Made by a program: the position numbers and the translations under genes. Shown here piece by piece: positions 11,055 through 21,663 of a stretch of DNA of 64,000 nt. The DNA comes from Sequoia sempervirens (lineage: Eukaryota; Streptophyta; Pinopsida; Cupressales; Cupressaceae), in contig VDFB02270651.1 of the NCBI GenBank assembly GCA_007258455.2, positions 495,202,320-495,266,319 on the forward strand, given 5' to 3'. Position 1 is the first letter of the stretch; each line of letters opens with the position of its first letter. The notes under the pieces are model-generated. The model made no database searches and was not told the DNA's origin. It saw only the letters and a list, made by a program, of their open reading frames with translations.

Positions 11055-12180
11055 AAGTGCGAGGGCACTAAAAATTAGTACCCCTGCACTTAAGTGATTG
11101 TGTTTTGGTGTGAAGGCGCTGATTTTTAGCACCTATGCATTTTTCTTCCTGACTTAGTCAATTTTTGACTAAGGCATCATTTTTTTGGCTCTTTTGTACA
11201 TTTCATTGAAAGTGCCTTAATTCATGCCTCATTTAAATGGACGACTTGAGTTAGCTTTTTAACATTTCTAAATCACTTAAAAGTGATTTTGGTTCACTCC
11301 ACTTCATTCCAAACTCCTCTCTTTCACTTCCAACATGTTGGGTGACCGAGCTACTTTCAAAAACTCGTTTCTTTTTGTGGTTTCTTGTTGCATTGACCTA
11401 GGGTTTTGCCATTTTTTCAGGTAAGTCCCTTCCTTTCGTTTCTTCCTTTCATTCATTTCTTTGAAGAAATTTGGTAACCAATCTTTGTTTTGTTTGCACG
11501 TTTTGATGTTTCTTTTTACATCATTTGTTTTTCCTTTGACGTTTTTTTGTTTCCTTTGCTCAACCTTTATATTTCATGCACGCGTTGGTTTTTCTTTCTC
11601 CCATCACGTGTTTCATGCCTTAGTTCTTTTTTCCTCCGTGCGCATTGGTTTTCCTCTCCATTATTACGCGTTTGTGTTTCTTTTCACATTTTTTTATAGG
11701 TTAGGCTTTCTTCATGGTCACCAATGGGGTTTTGGTTTGTTTATCTCTCCCTTGTATCTCTTGCTTTTCCTCTCGCCTTGGAGATACAACACACGCGGGT
11801 TCTTCATGCATGAAACTTGTTTTTGTGAATGAGTATCACTCACATAGACTCCAACACCATTTTTGAAGGCTTTTACATCAAAACACAAGTTCTACATTTT
11901 TCTTCAAGTGATATAAAGTCCTCATACAAGGGCGTGCTTTTTGATCTACAAAGCAAGTTACATGTTCTTCCCATTTTCCAAGGCGCTCAAATGCAACACT
12001 TCTACACTTGCATTTGAGTCTTCAAGAAGAAAATGTCAGGGCACTGAAAATCAATGCCTTGACACCATGAAAACTTCCTCACACTACGAAGTGCAAGGGT
12101 GCTGAAAATCAATGCCATTACACCAAGCTAAATTTCCCCTAAGTGCAAGGGCACTAATTTTTAGCACCCTTACACTTTTT
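11055..12180. repeat. Five related imperfect palindromes in the leader of the 6.3 kb unit
   Basis: Related hairpin-forming segments lie at about 11055-11090, 11113-11140, 12030-12065, 12088-12122 and 12138-12175. The core reads GGGCACTAAAAATTAGTACCC or a variant such as GGGCACTGAAAATCAATGCC. Each is nearly its own reverse complement. They lie upstream of the ATG at 12423, in what should be the transcript leader. Confidence 0.65.
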
Positions 12181-12422
12181 CCTGCTTTTCACTTAAACAT
12201 TTCAAATTTTCCCAGCTTCGCTTCGAACCTTGTTTTTTCCACTTCGTGCATCATTTTTCGTGCTTCATAGCCCGCTTCACGCTTGCTCAACATCATTGCT
12301 TGCTTCACGCATCCCAATGTTGTTTTCTAACTAACGTTTGTTGATTCCACATCTTGCATTTTCTTTTCAAATCTCATCAAAAGATCCTCAAAGTTGTTGC
12401 TTTTCTATTCAATTACTCTCAG

Positions 12423-15400
12423 ATGACTACCAAGAAACCTCCATCATCTTCAAGGGCTAAAAACAAAATGAAATACAAATACCAAGGTGTTTATCGACCG
12501 ACAATAGTGGTTTTAAAGGTGGATAAGATAAAGGATACTGAGGTCGGTCATCAAGACCTAGTTGATTTCATGGAAAGAACTGAGAAGAAGCCTCTTGAAG
12601 ATTCTCTAAGAGCTATTGTGCACATGAATTTGCATTTGGTGTCCACGTTCCCTACTTCTACACATAATACAAAATTTTTCCTCCAGGTTGCATCCCATTA
12701 CATCAAGGAAAGTAGAAGTGTGATTGATTCATCTGGGCATGAGATTTTGAGACTTGACCTTGACTTCTTTGATATTGTTTTTAGAGTCCCACACATGGAG
12801 AAGTACATTGAAATCTCAATGCAACAAGCGCAGGAAGTCTATGACTCAGATAAAAACAAGGCTAAGAACCTGATCAATAGTCAATGGTTGAAAGAACCTA
12901 GGCACACTATTTCGAGATGGATGAAGGGACTTCTATGAAGTGACTTCAGGGAATATGTCAAGGACATGACACACTTTTGAGTAGAGTGAAGGAATTTCTT
13001 GAATCATCCCTTTTTCAAGATTGGATGTATGTGTACCTCCGGATCATAAGAAGACAAAAGGATCATATTGATTGGGGCAAACAGATCAGTGATGAAATAC
13101 ATGAACAATTGATCAATGTGCCAACCACCTTGAAGTTCTACATGACTTCTTACCTAGTGTATGTTGTAGCTGTGATGAGGCAATTTCCAGATCTATCCAC
13201 AAAAGGGAACTGAATGCTTGTACCTATGTACAAATTTTTCTATCAACTGGAGTTGAAGGAAATCCTTCACCATTTCAAGAGGGTTACTGATGCTTTCTTC
13301 GTGCCTCTGCTTTTCAGCTTTGATCTGACTCTCAAAAATAAGAGAGTATCTAATGAGGCCTACAAAGTGGTAAGTAAAGTCAGATGCATATATCTACAAT
13401 TCCCAACTTTTACATACCTAAGAGTAGGGTGCTACACTGGTTTCCCTTACATGTTGCCCAGATACCCCTCAGACAAGTGGGTTCTCATGGAGATGTGCAA
13501 ACAACTAATTTCAGTACACAAAGAGTGGAGGAACATTCACAAGCTGGGATTTAAGTTCCCTTTGACAATCGGTAGGTATACCATCAAAAGTGTACAAAAG
13601 GCCAAATTAGTTTATGTAGAAATGCAGGTCATGACAATCAGGACCTATAAATACAGGCTTGATTTTGACTATCGAAATGTCAGGAAAAGGTTGCAAAAGG
13701 GTCATCAACATAGGTTCCACTTTGAGGACATTTGGGCTGATTGTAGAGATGAGGAGGCCATTTGTAAGATGGATTATTGCAGGCTAACCATACAACAAAT
13801 CAAAGATCTTGGTGTTGCTTACCTACCAGAGGATTTCATAGATCCCAGTGACATGATGAATGCTGCCTACAATGAACAAGAAATAGCCAAGAGGTCGTTG
13901 CCTGCAATTTAATGGTCCAAAAAAGAAAGTGTTTCCATCAGGGAGAGATTGGCACCAATATTGGCTAACACTACAAAGTGGTTACACAAGCATGAATTTG
14001 AGATAAAAACTTTCAAAATAGATTCTAAAGGAGAAGAATCTCCAACAAAATCCAGTCGACAGCAAGAACTCCGCATGAAAGATAAATCTGTAGCCATTCC
14101 CACTTCTTCGCAAAGAGGCCCTAGGATCAAATTCACTGTCAGCAAGGACACACGGGCCATCCCAGAAGGAGAAACTATGGAGTCTAAACCATCTCACTCC
14201 AAAAGAAAGGGGCTATTTTTGAAGAGATAGATTCTGATGAGGAAGAAAATTCATGTGATCAATTCGCTAAAGATGAAGATTCAACAAAAGCAGACTCTAA
14301 TGAGGAAGAATATTTCAAAGATGAACAAGAGTTTGAAGGTGATCAAGAAGGTGAACTAGAGTTAGAAGAATAAGAGGATGATCAATAGGAACCTGGGCAT
14401 GATGAAGAAAGAACTATGTCTCCACCTGAGAATGTAGTTGAAGAACTTCCCATGAGATCATCGCCTGTAACTTTAAATGTTCCTTGTACACCTCCAAATC
14501 CAAACACTCCTCCACCACCTATTCCTACATTACCTATCCCTACATTTGCAATACCCGCAGTGGAAATTTCACCTACCCCTACAACATCAACCATACTTGA
14601 TACCCCTTCAATAACAAGTATACAAACGGTTGACATTTTGTCAAGTCCCCCATCATCCATTCCCAACTTGTCATAGCCATCCTATGATATCACTTTAGAG
14701 GATAAGTTTAATAGATTGATGAATGAATCCATGCTTGATTAGCTCAATGTGCCAACTATAGAAGTAGTTATGACAAACATTGTGCCCATTGTCACAATAC
14801 CAGTCGTTACTTTAGAAGTGACAGTGATAATAGATTTGACGGTTAATCCAGAAGCTTGTACCTCCTCTCTTCCCCCTTGGTTGATATCTCAAGTGTTGAA
14901 GCAAAAGAAGCAAATGATTTCTCCAGAAGAGCTCGACCTTGAAGAGATAGTCCCTCCAAAAGCTAAGGGGAAGAAAAAGGAGAAAGTGTATTCACGGTTT
15001 AATTTTGACAAGACTGGTCATAAATATGCAGAAATTGGCATACCACCTCAAGAGGAAGGAGATGTTAACATGGAGGACTACACAGTGACAAGGGTCTAGC
15101 TTGGAAAGGTCACAAATGAAAGTACAAAAGCAGATGTGCAGGTGACTTTGGATATACTAGCTGGAAGACTTGACAAAATGGAGCAAGCTCGAAACATGCA
15201 CTAACATAGGGTAGAGCATTATGCCACTTTTGTAAGGAGACTTGTAGGATCTTCAATTAATGCACAACCATTAGCAATGGTAAGTGTTGAGGACCCAACT
15301 ATCAAGAAATCTGAGAAGTTTTCCTCTAAAGGCAGGGTGTTATATGATTTCATCAAAAAGATCATAGAACACGATTCTCAGATTAGAATTGTTGCGGATG

Positions 15401-16023
15401 AAAAAGCTACTTTGATAGCCAAGCTCAAAACAAAGCTTGACAAGGAGGAGAATGTACTTTCCCAAGAGTGTAGAGAAATGGAAAAATGCCTGTCATCATG
15501 GTCATAGATGAAATAGGCAAAGCTCAGTAAATTGGTGGAAGTTGGGGTGATTCCTAACAAGGAGAAATACATAGAGGTAAGAGAATCATTGAAGTGTCGT
15601 ATTCAGGTGATTGAGTCTCTTATAGAGTATCTCCACCAAGTACATGAATATGTTGAAGGGCATCATGTGATTCTTGAAAGGGGAATCAAGGAGTTACCAG
15701 GGCAGCTTCTTGAGGATAATAATATCTTCCTGTCGGCCACAAAACTATCCTAGATCTTCAAAGAAGCCATCATGAAGTTGGTTGATAGTGCAAAATTTTT
15801 AGAAGTTTCTCTAGATGTCATTTGTGATACAAGGCTTACACTGAATAATCTTAAAACACATCTTGACAAGTGCAAAAAGGTTCACTCATCCACCATGAGA
15901 TCGATCAAGAGGATTCACACCATTGTGGATTACATTGTTGGTCCAGATGAGAAGTTCATGCAGGAGACTAGGAAGAAATATGAAGAATTTTGCGCCCAAG
16001 CAAGGAACCATGAAGATTCCTGA
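12423..16023 (+). pseudogene. Unknown ~1,200-codon protein, copy B
   Basis: A decayed single coding sequence. The start ATG at 12423 matches the position of the start in copy A. The order is: an N-terminal globular region (12423-13912, about 495 codons) homologous to copy A; a Lys/Arg-rich linker (13950-14220); an acidic block (14225-14400, Glu/Asp); a Pro-rich block (14480-14680, with TPPNPNTPPPP); and a Lys/Glu-rich, probably coiled-coil tail (14890-16020). Frames change near 12970 and 14220. From 14225 to the final TGA at 16021-16023 one frame holds, with about eight stops. Most stops (12936, 13211, 13910 and later) are explicable as CGA, CAG or CAA changed to stop. I see no zinc knuckle, protease, polymerase, integrase or transposase motif. 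The acidic plus coiled-coil layout would suit a binding or assembly protein, but that is speculation. Confidence 0.7.
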
Positions 16024-17071
16024 TCTCTAGTGTTAGGATTTTTGATGCTTTCCATTATGCATCTTGTAAATAGTTTTTGACATCTTAAATGTCTTTTCTC
16101 GAATTGTAATTACACCAAAAATTAGAGATGTAATTTCTTGAAGACAAATTACACTTTGACTTTGGTCAAAGTTAGGTGAGATTTTCCTTAATTAGCTCAC
16201 CTAACTTTCCTAATTTTACTCAACTAATTTCCTTGTTTTTATCTTCCCTCTCTTCTATATATATGAGGGATTTCTATTGTAGTTTTTATCTTTTTCCTCT
16301 AGCAACGAAGTGCTGCTCATTTTGCAACAAATGTATGAAACTTTGTGTTCAACTTTGTGAATCTAAATATTATCAATAAAGAAGAAAGTTGCATACTAGA
16401 CTTTACGTTAGATCAAACATCTTTTGAAGTTGATTAAGATTGGTGGTAATTGGTGTGTGAGATCTAAGGGCTTCAGTGAATCTATGTGAACTTTGTGTTA
16501 CATTCTTTACTTTGAATTTAAGTTTATGTTTGAGTAACCTTTGGTGGATAAACTACAAGACTCTGTGCTTGCATTTGTTCGTGTTGTTCATGGAACTATT
16601 GTGGTGATGTATCTAGAAGACTTTGCGCTTCTAATATAACACTTGTTACGTATCTCAAGGATCTACTGTTGGAAAGTTACAGAACGACTTTGTGCCTTCA
16701 TAAGCTTTCCTTTCTCATTTATATTGTTATTGTTATCATGCTAGTATCTCTACGCTTTGCTTTGTCAAGATAAAGATATTGGAATTATTGCTCTGTTCTT
16801 ATTTTGAAGTTGCATAGAATTAGAACTACCAACTGTGGAGTATTGTAAAACATCTTCTTTGAAAAAAGATAGAAGGATGAATGTGACACACATCGAATCC
16901 ATTAATTGTAGTGTACATGTTGTAAATACTTAGTTAGTTTTACTTGTTTCTGAAAGCAGTAAGAAGGGTGCCTCCCCTTTCTGAGAGGAGAGATTACATC
17001 TCACATAGCTTTGGTAGAAGTCCTAGTTGTGTAATATGTTGAAAAGTTGATTACATAATTTTCACCCAACA
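16024..17071 (+). promoter_or_regulatory. LTR-like 3' end of the 6.3 kb unit
   Basis: This noncoding kilobase follows the final stop of copy B. It contains a TATA-like TCTATATATATGAGGG at about 16254 and, some 120 bp on, ATCAATAAAG at about 16372, the usual spacing between promoter and polyadenylation signal in a plant LTR. It ends CACCCAACA at the duplication. If it is an LTR it would start at about 16031 (TGTTAGG), but no polypurine tract precedes that point and no second copy exists at the left end. Confidence 0.45.
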
Positions 17072-18482
17072 ATTAACCTACATGATTAGACTTATTGATG
17101 ATTGTTGACTTTATCTTAGGATTAGGATATACCAAGGTTGAGACTCACCTATGTGATTAAGTTGATCACTTGAGTTTATGAATTACTACTTGATTGGAGC
17201 CATGGGTGGGATTACCTATTAAGTTAGAGTTGTTATTTGTTTGGTTACTTTATACTCTTGATGTGAAGTCACATTGATGACAAGATTCTACTCTTTGAAT
17301 AACCCTTTTTACTAAGGAGATTACACTCTCAAATAGAATCATTTACTAATATGATTGCTCTTTGATTGAGGTCATTTACTAATGAGATTATACTCTTGAT
17401 GAGAATCACTTATTGTCATGATATATTCCTAAATGAAGTCAATTATTTATGAGTATGTATTCTATGATAAGATGAAGCTTATGTAGTTATACTTTAGAAT
17501 ATAAAGTTATTCTTGGGATTAGATTATCTAGTGAAGTGAATAGGTTATTCCTGGGATTAGATTATCCAGTGAAGGGAATAGCTTTTATTTGTGAATACTT
17601 GTGAGAAGTATCTTTGTGATTTGAAGAGGGAATGGGTTGTTTCTGAAGTTAAAGATTACCTATGGAAGGAAATTACCTATGCATAGTAAATGAATGGTCA
17701 TAATCCAAACCAAGCTATGATAGTGTATGTCAATAGAATGGTTGTCACTCAAAATACTGGGTGAGAATACTTTGGCCAAAGTAGTGTAAGTAGCCACTGT
17801 TTACATTGTCAGTTCACTGTGTCTAGTATAGACATTCTAATTTGGGATTTTCATACTCGTAGGTGTAGCTACTGTATGATTAGGTTCTAGATTGTAGGAC
17901 ACAAAATAGCTTAGAAAGGCTATTTTTTATGGGTTTTTACCAACCAATCTCTTCATCGAAGGGTAGGGCCATCATATTCATATGTGGGAGATGTACGGGG
18001 GATTGCAGTTAGTTCATGGTTGGTGGAAAAGCACTTGAGTGATGCTTCTCCTTATCAGTTGGTGGACGAGGTTTGAGGATGTTTGCACCAGTATTGGGGA
18101 CAACTAGAGTGTATGGACTAGGGAATGGGGACATCTAGAATGTATGCACCAATGTGGTGACATCAAGACCAATTGCATATTTATTTCCAATAAAGCTCAG
18201 GAGAGCTACATATGTATGTATCATGTGCAAGCATTTATATGGAAGGTTGTAATCATGAATGATAAACTTGAGTTTATTCAATATGAAATATATATGTTAT
18301 GGAAAGGTTTGTGAAATTACAATGAAATGCAGTGGAAGTTTGGAATAGTGTTTATTTTTAATGTGCATGTAATTTACATTATGGAAAAGAAAAACTTTTA
18401 TTGCTATGTTATGGCATCATGGATCATTCACTTGAGGTGAAAACTTTGAAGTTTTACTAAGTAGAACACTGGGGTTGTTACA

Positions 18483-19301
18483 CATGGTATTAGAGCTACC
18501 AAGTTCAACTCTAGAGCCTATGAGCCCATTTCATAAGTATTATGTAAACCTTATTGGAAGATGATGGTTGAAAAGTTCTTATGCCAAGATGGCAAGAGGA
18601 AAGAACAAAGGGAAATGAAAAATGAAGATAAGATCCCTAGAAACTTCTTTAAAGTTTGGAACTAGATAATAGTCATCCTTAGAATTGGAAACTCCTAAGT
18701 CAACAACTCAATAAGAGGCAACCTTGGATTGTAGAAGATTACACAACTAGGTTTAGTAGGAAGGTTATGAAGGTTTACTAATGGGTACCTTCATCCTATG
18801 AATTTTTTAAAAGAATCTAATGGGATATGAAGAATTGAAATAACTCCCTTATTGGTAGCAACCTATAGTTGCAAAGAGTCAAGGATTTATGGATTTAGTA
18901 AGAATACTATGAATCTATGATTATGCATTATTGGCATAAATTGGAAACTTAAATCAATGTAAGAAGTCAATGTTTTGTGAATATAAATCAACAAAGGAGG
19001 TATCCAATAGGTTGGATAACCCTTGAAAAAATCTAATTTTGAAAAAAGCTAATATTTTGCGAGAAGAGTTAGTACCATAGAATAAGGGTAGAGACCAGAA
19101 TGGTCAAAAAAAGAAACCAAGCAACTTTAGAGTGCTTAAGATTATGAGAAAATAAAGTTACCAAGAATTGGGACAAAGTCACTTGGAAAGGTTATAGTAA
19201 AAAATAAACTTGAAAAAGTTTTGGTTAGTACATAGATTGGTAGAAGTACAAATTGAACTCATCAACTAATTAAGGAAAGTAAACTTTTGTTTGGATGTTC
19301 C
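18483..19301 (+). other. LARD internal region, left part, with primer-binding site
   Basis: TGGTATTAGAGC at 18485-18496 matches the plant initiator-methionine tRNA primer site with one change and stands two bases after the LTR. About 100 bp on, an ATG at 18589 opens a few codons, MARGKNKGK, then stops. The chromovirus at 48012 has MGRSKVGRRKGK at the matching place, and both share GTTCAACTCTAG just after the primer site. The remainder has stops in all frames. The Tat-like element interrupts it at 19302. Confidence 0.7.
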
Positions 19302-20646
19302 TATAGACATCTAAATTTAATCACTTCCATATGATTAAATTTACCACCTTTCCATCTATCGTGTTAATATTAATTTATTAAATTAATATTACACCTTCGG
19401 TCTCATATCGGTAAAGTATTTAATTTAATAATTAATACTTTATCTTTCACCTTATTCCTCTCTAAATTAAATAAATACGCTAATTTATTTAATTTAGTCA
19501 CTTTCCCCCTTTTTTTGATTTAAAATCAATTTAAAATTCCTTACTTTCTCTCTCCTTGTCACATCCTCCATAACCTTGCTCTAATCTGAATTAATGTAAT
19601 TAATTCATGATTATGATGTGCATTCTCTTAATCAGAGATTAATGTCACATCCTCGTACATTTGCCACTTGCCTCTAATTTTCCATTAATTAGCCTAATCC
19701 AATGTTTGCACAACCTTAACCAAGGTCATTAGCCATTTTTAGCACCACTTTTTGGTCAATTCTTCCATTTTTCTTTTTTGGATATTGACTCTCCTTCCCA
19801 TGAGAATTTTTAATTCTCATTTATTTATCCCATGTCTCTCTCATCCCTATGTGAATTTTTAATTCACATTCCATTCTTCCAAGGCTTCTAGAACCTTGGA
19901 CTTGTCATAATCTCCACATGTGACCAAGTCCCACCTTTTTGGAGCCCATCTTTTACCCTTTAGATCATCCTAGGAATATCCCCAACCACCTTTCACTTTC
20001 CCATGTAGATTTTTGAGGAATTCCAAAATTTCTCAAATGTCTCTTTCACTCCCACTTGGGGACAAGAAATCCCTTTTTGTGGAAATCTCCTCACTCCCCA
20101 AGGTGCATGTCCTTTTCCACCTCATGTACCTTCTTGACACCTCACTTACACCTCATATCCCCTTGTCCACTTCACCCTCCACATGTCAAGATGTGAGGGC
20201 TTTTGGGTTCTCAACCCACCATGGCCCTTCATCTTGGCCTTGTTGGAGCAATCTTGACCATTGAATTCTCTAGAGAATTCAAATTCTCCTATAAATACCC
20301 CCTCCTCAAGGGCATTTTTAACACTTTGCATTCTCATAACTATATGCTGCCAATTTGAATCCTCAATCCTCTACCATCATCTAGCCATCTTTTTAATCAT
20401 TTGCACCTCTGATCTTGCATTTAGACATTCAAGCAATCATCTAAGGAGCACACAACCAATCCAAGCAAGGGCCAATCAAAGAGGTATCAACACCAAGGGA
20501 GGTAAAATTGTTTGTGTTTCATTTTATTTACATTCCTTTTCGTTGTATCACTCTTTTGGCTAATCTTGAGGTGTCCTTGGTATTTTGTCATTTCCATTTC
20601 TTAGTTAGTTTGCACATTTAAAGCAGTAGAAATTCCAAGGTATATA
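19302..20646 (+). repeat. 5' LTR of the Tat-like element
   Basis: It has a TATA box, TATAAATA, at 20290-20297 in the context CTCCTATAAATACCCC. Two exact palindromes, TGAGAATTTTTAATTCTCA (19801-19819) and GTGAATTTTTAATTCAC (19851-19867), lie in the upstream part. Confidence 0.92.
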
Positions 20647-20650
20647 TTTC

Positions 20651-20670
20651 TGGCATGCCCGGTGGGACCC
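20651..20670 (+). promoter_or_regulatory. Primer-binding site of the Tat-like element
   Basis: TGGCATGCCCGGTGGG begins four bases after the 5' LTR. It starts with TGG as expected for pairing with a tRNA CCA end, but it is clearly not the initiator-methionine site used by the other two elements here. I could not identify the matching tRNA with confidence. Confidence 0.6.
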
Positions 20671-20727
20671 ACAAACGGGTCTTGCATTTAACCTCCCATT
20701 TGGTTAAGAATTTTGCAGGAATAGCAC

Positions 20728-21215
20728 GCAGAAAGGCGGCAACACCCCCGTAGAAAGGTGGCAGCGCCCTCTGCTTTATCGCAGAAAGGCAGCAGCGCCC
20801 CTACAGAAAGGCGGCAGCGCCCCTGCAGAAAGGCGGCGGTGCCCTCTTGGCCATTACAAAAAGGCGGCAGTGCCCCACATTTGAAAGTTTATCTTTTTCT
20901 AACGCGTTTGCTGTCATTAGGGACATATTTAGGAGGTTTTCTAATATTTTTCTTGCAGTGGGAGGGGCGCATTTGAAAGTTTATCTTTTTTCTAACGCAT
21001 TTGCTGTCATTAGGGATTTATTTAGGAGGTTTTCTAATATTTTTCTTGCAGTGGGAGGGGCGCAACTCCATTTTTTTATAAAAAATCTGACAAAGTTTGT
21101 TGCAGAAAGGCGGCAGCGCCCTCACAGAAAGGTGGCAGCGCCCCTGCAGAAAGGCAGCAGCGCCCTCGCAGAAAGGTGGCAGCGCCCCCCAGAAAGGCGG
21201 CAGCACCCCAAAACA
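20728..21215. repeat. GC-rich ~22 bp palindromic repeats
   Basis: About ten copies of a unit close to GCAGAAAGGCGGCAGCGCCCC occur in two clusters (20728-20875 and 21100-21215), split by the 92 bp duplication. The core GGCGGCAGCGCC can fold back on itself. Decayed copies reappear at 22030-22215, and a related GGGGCGGCACCGCC pattern lies at 36415-36475 near the other end of the element. Confidence 0.8.
20878..21062. repeat. 92 bp tandem duplication in leader
   Basis: Two copies (20878-20969 and 20970-21062) both run from CATTTGAAAGTTTATC to TTTTTCTTGCAGTGGGAGG. They differ at only a few positions, so the duplication is recent relative to the element. Confidence 0.85.
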
Positions 21216-21649
21216 GCACAGTTTGGAGGGTAAAATAGGCATTTTGGCTTCGTTTTTGCTCTAGTTTTTTGTTGTTTTTATGTGATAACTCTCTAACGTT
21301 ATTTTGGCAAGAATATTGTTGTTTTTCACTAACGTTTTGCAGTACATTAGGGCGTTATTGATCAAGGACGAAAAAGAAGACAGCTAACATTTGCTTGCAG
21401 GACCATCTATTTGATCTGATTTTTGAAAATTACATTTGCTGTTTTCAAACATAGTCTAATTAGGGGGATTAAGCTTCATTGCTTGCTTTTGTGTTACCCA
21501 AGGGGGCATTGATTTGTTTGCACTTTCCCCTTGCACTTCGTGTGAGCCTGGGGAGTAGTTGGAAATAGTTATTGTCTTCTTTTTTAGTGGGGCCTGCTTG
21601 GGGATTTCATCACCCCAAGGGACGATTCCAACCACGTGTACCGGCGGGG

Positions 21650-21663
21650 TATATAAAGGGGGG
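21650..21663 (+). promoter_or_regulatory. TATATAAAGGGGGG motif in leader
   Basis: This is a strong TATA-like motif about 1 kb downstream of the 5' LTR and 1.6 kb before gag, in a locally GC-rich stretch. It also resembles the plant rRNA-gene initiation motif (TATATA followed by a G run). It could be an internal promoter; no transcript evidence is available. Confidence 0.35.

Larger units (their letters stand above)
10761..17071 (+). mobile_element. 6.3 kb unclassified mobile unit carrying unknown protein copy B
   Basis: The unit is absent from the 3' LTR of the LARD (empty site at about 43766) and is flanked by ATTAA (10756-10760 and 17072-17076). It begins TGTTATCACAG and ends TTCACCCAACA. 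A 5 bp duplication and TG...CA ends are the signature of retroviral-type integrase. However, the first kilobase and the last kilobase do not resemble each other, so I see no LTR pair, and there is no gag, protease, RT, RNase H or integrase. The right end does look LTR-like: TGTTAGGATTT at about 16031, a TATA-like TATATATATG at about 16256 and AATAAAG at about 16375. The only coding content is a 3.6 kb frame at 12423-16023. It may be a non-autonomous retroelement with an aberrant 5' end, or an undescribed class. Confidence 0.7.
5892..18482 (+). repeat. 5' LTR of the LARD, interrupted twice
   Basis: It aligns with 41059-45110 in three blocks: 5892-7413, 9447-10760 and 17077-18482. The gaps are the LINE-like insertion and the 6.3 kb unknown unit. 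A TATA motif (TATAAATAG, 9853-9861) lies in the middle block and is conserved in the 3' copy. The LTR carries TA/TG microsatellites at about 6440-7090 and a degenerate repeat of about 57 bp at 10569-10760. It holds about 150 bp (about 7095-7245) that the 3' copy lacks. Confidence 0.85.

Noticed and set aside
11461..11832. Phe-rich frame in the leader of the 6.3 kb unit
   Set aside because: A T-rich stretch with no homology; it lies between the palindromes and ahead of the better-supported start at 12423.
10761..17071. Simple LTR retrotransposon with two LTRs
   Set aside because: Ends and duplication fit, but the first and last kilobase do not match and no gag or pol is present; kept as unclassified.
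20013..20563. Plus-strand frames in the Tat LTR, repeated at 38204-38754
   Set aside because: They recur only because both LTRs are alike; they overlap the TATA box and transcript start, with no homology.
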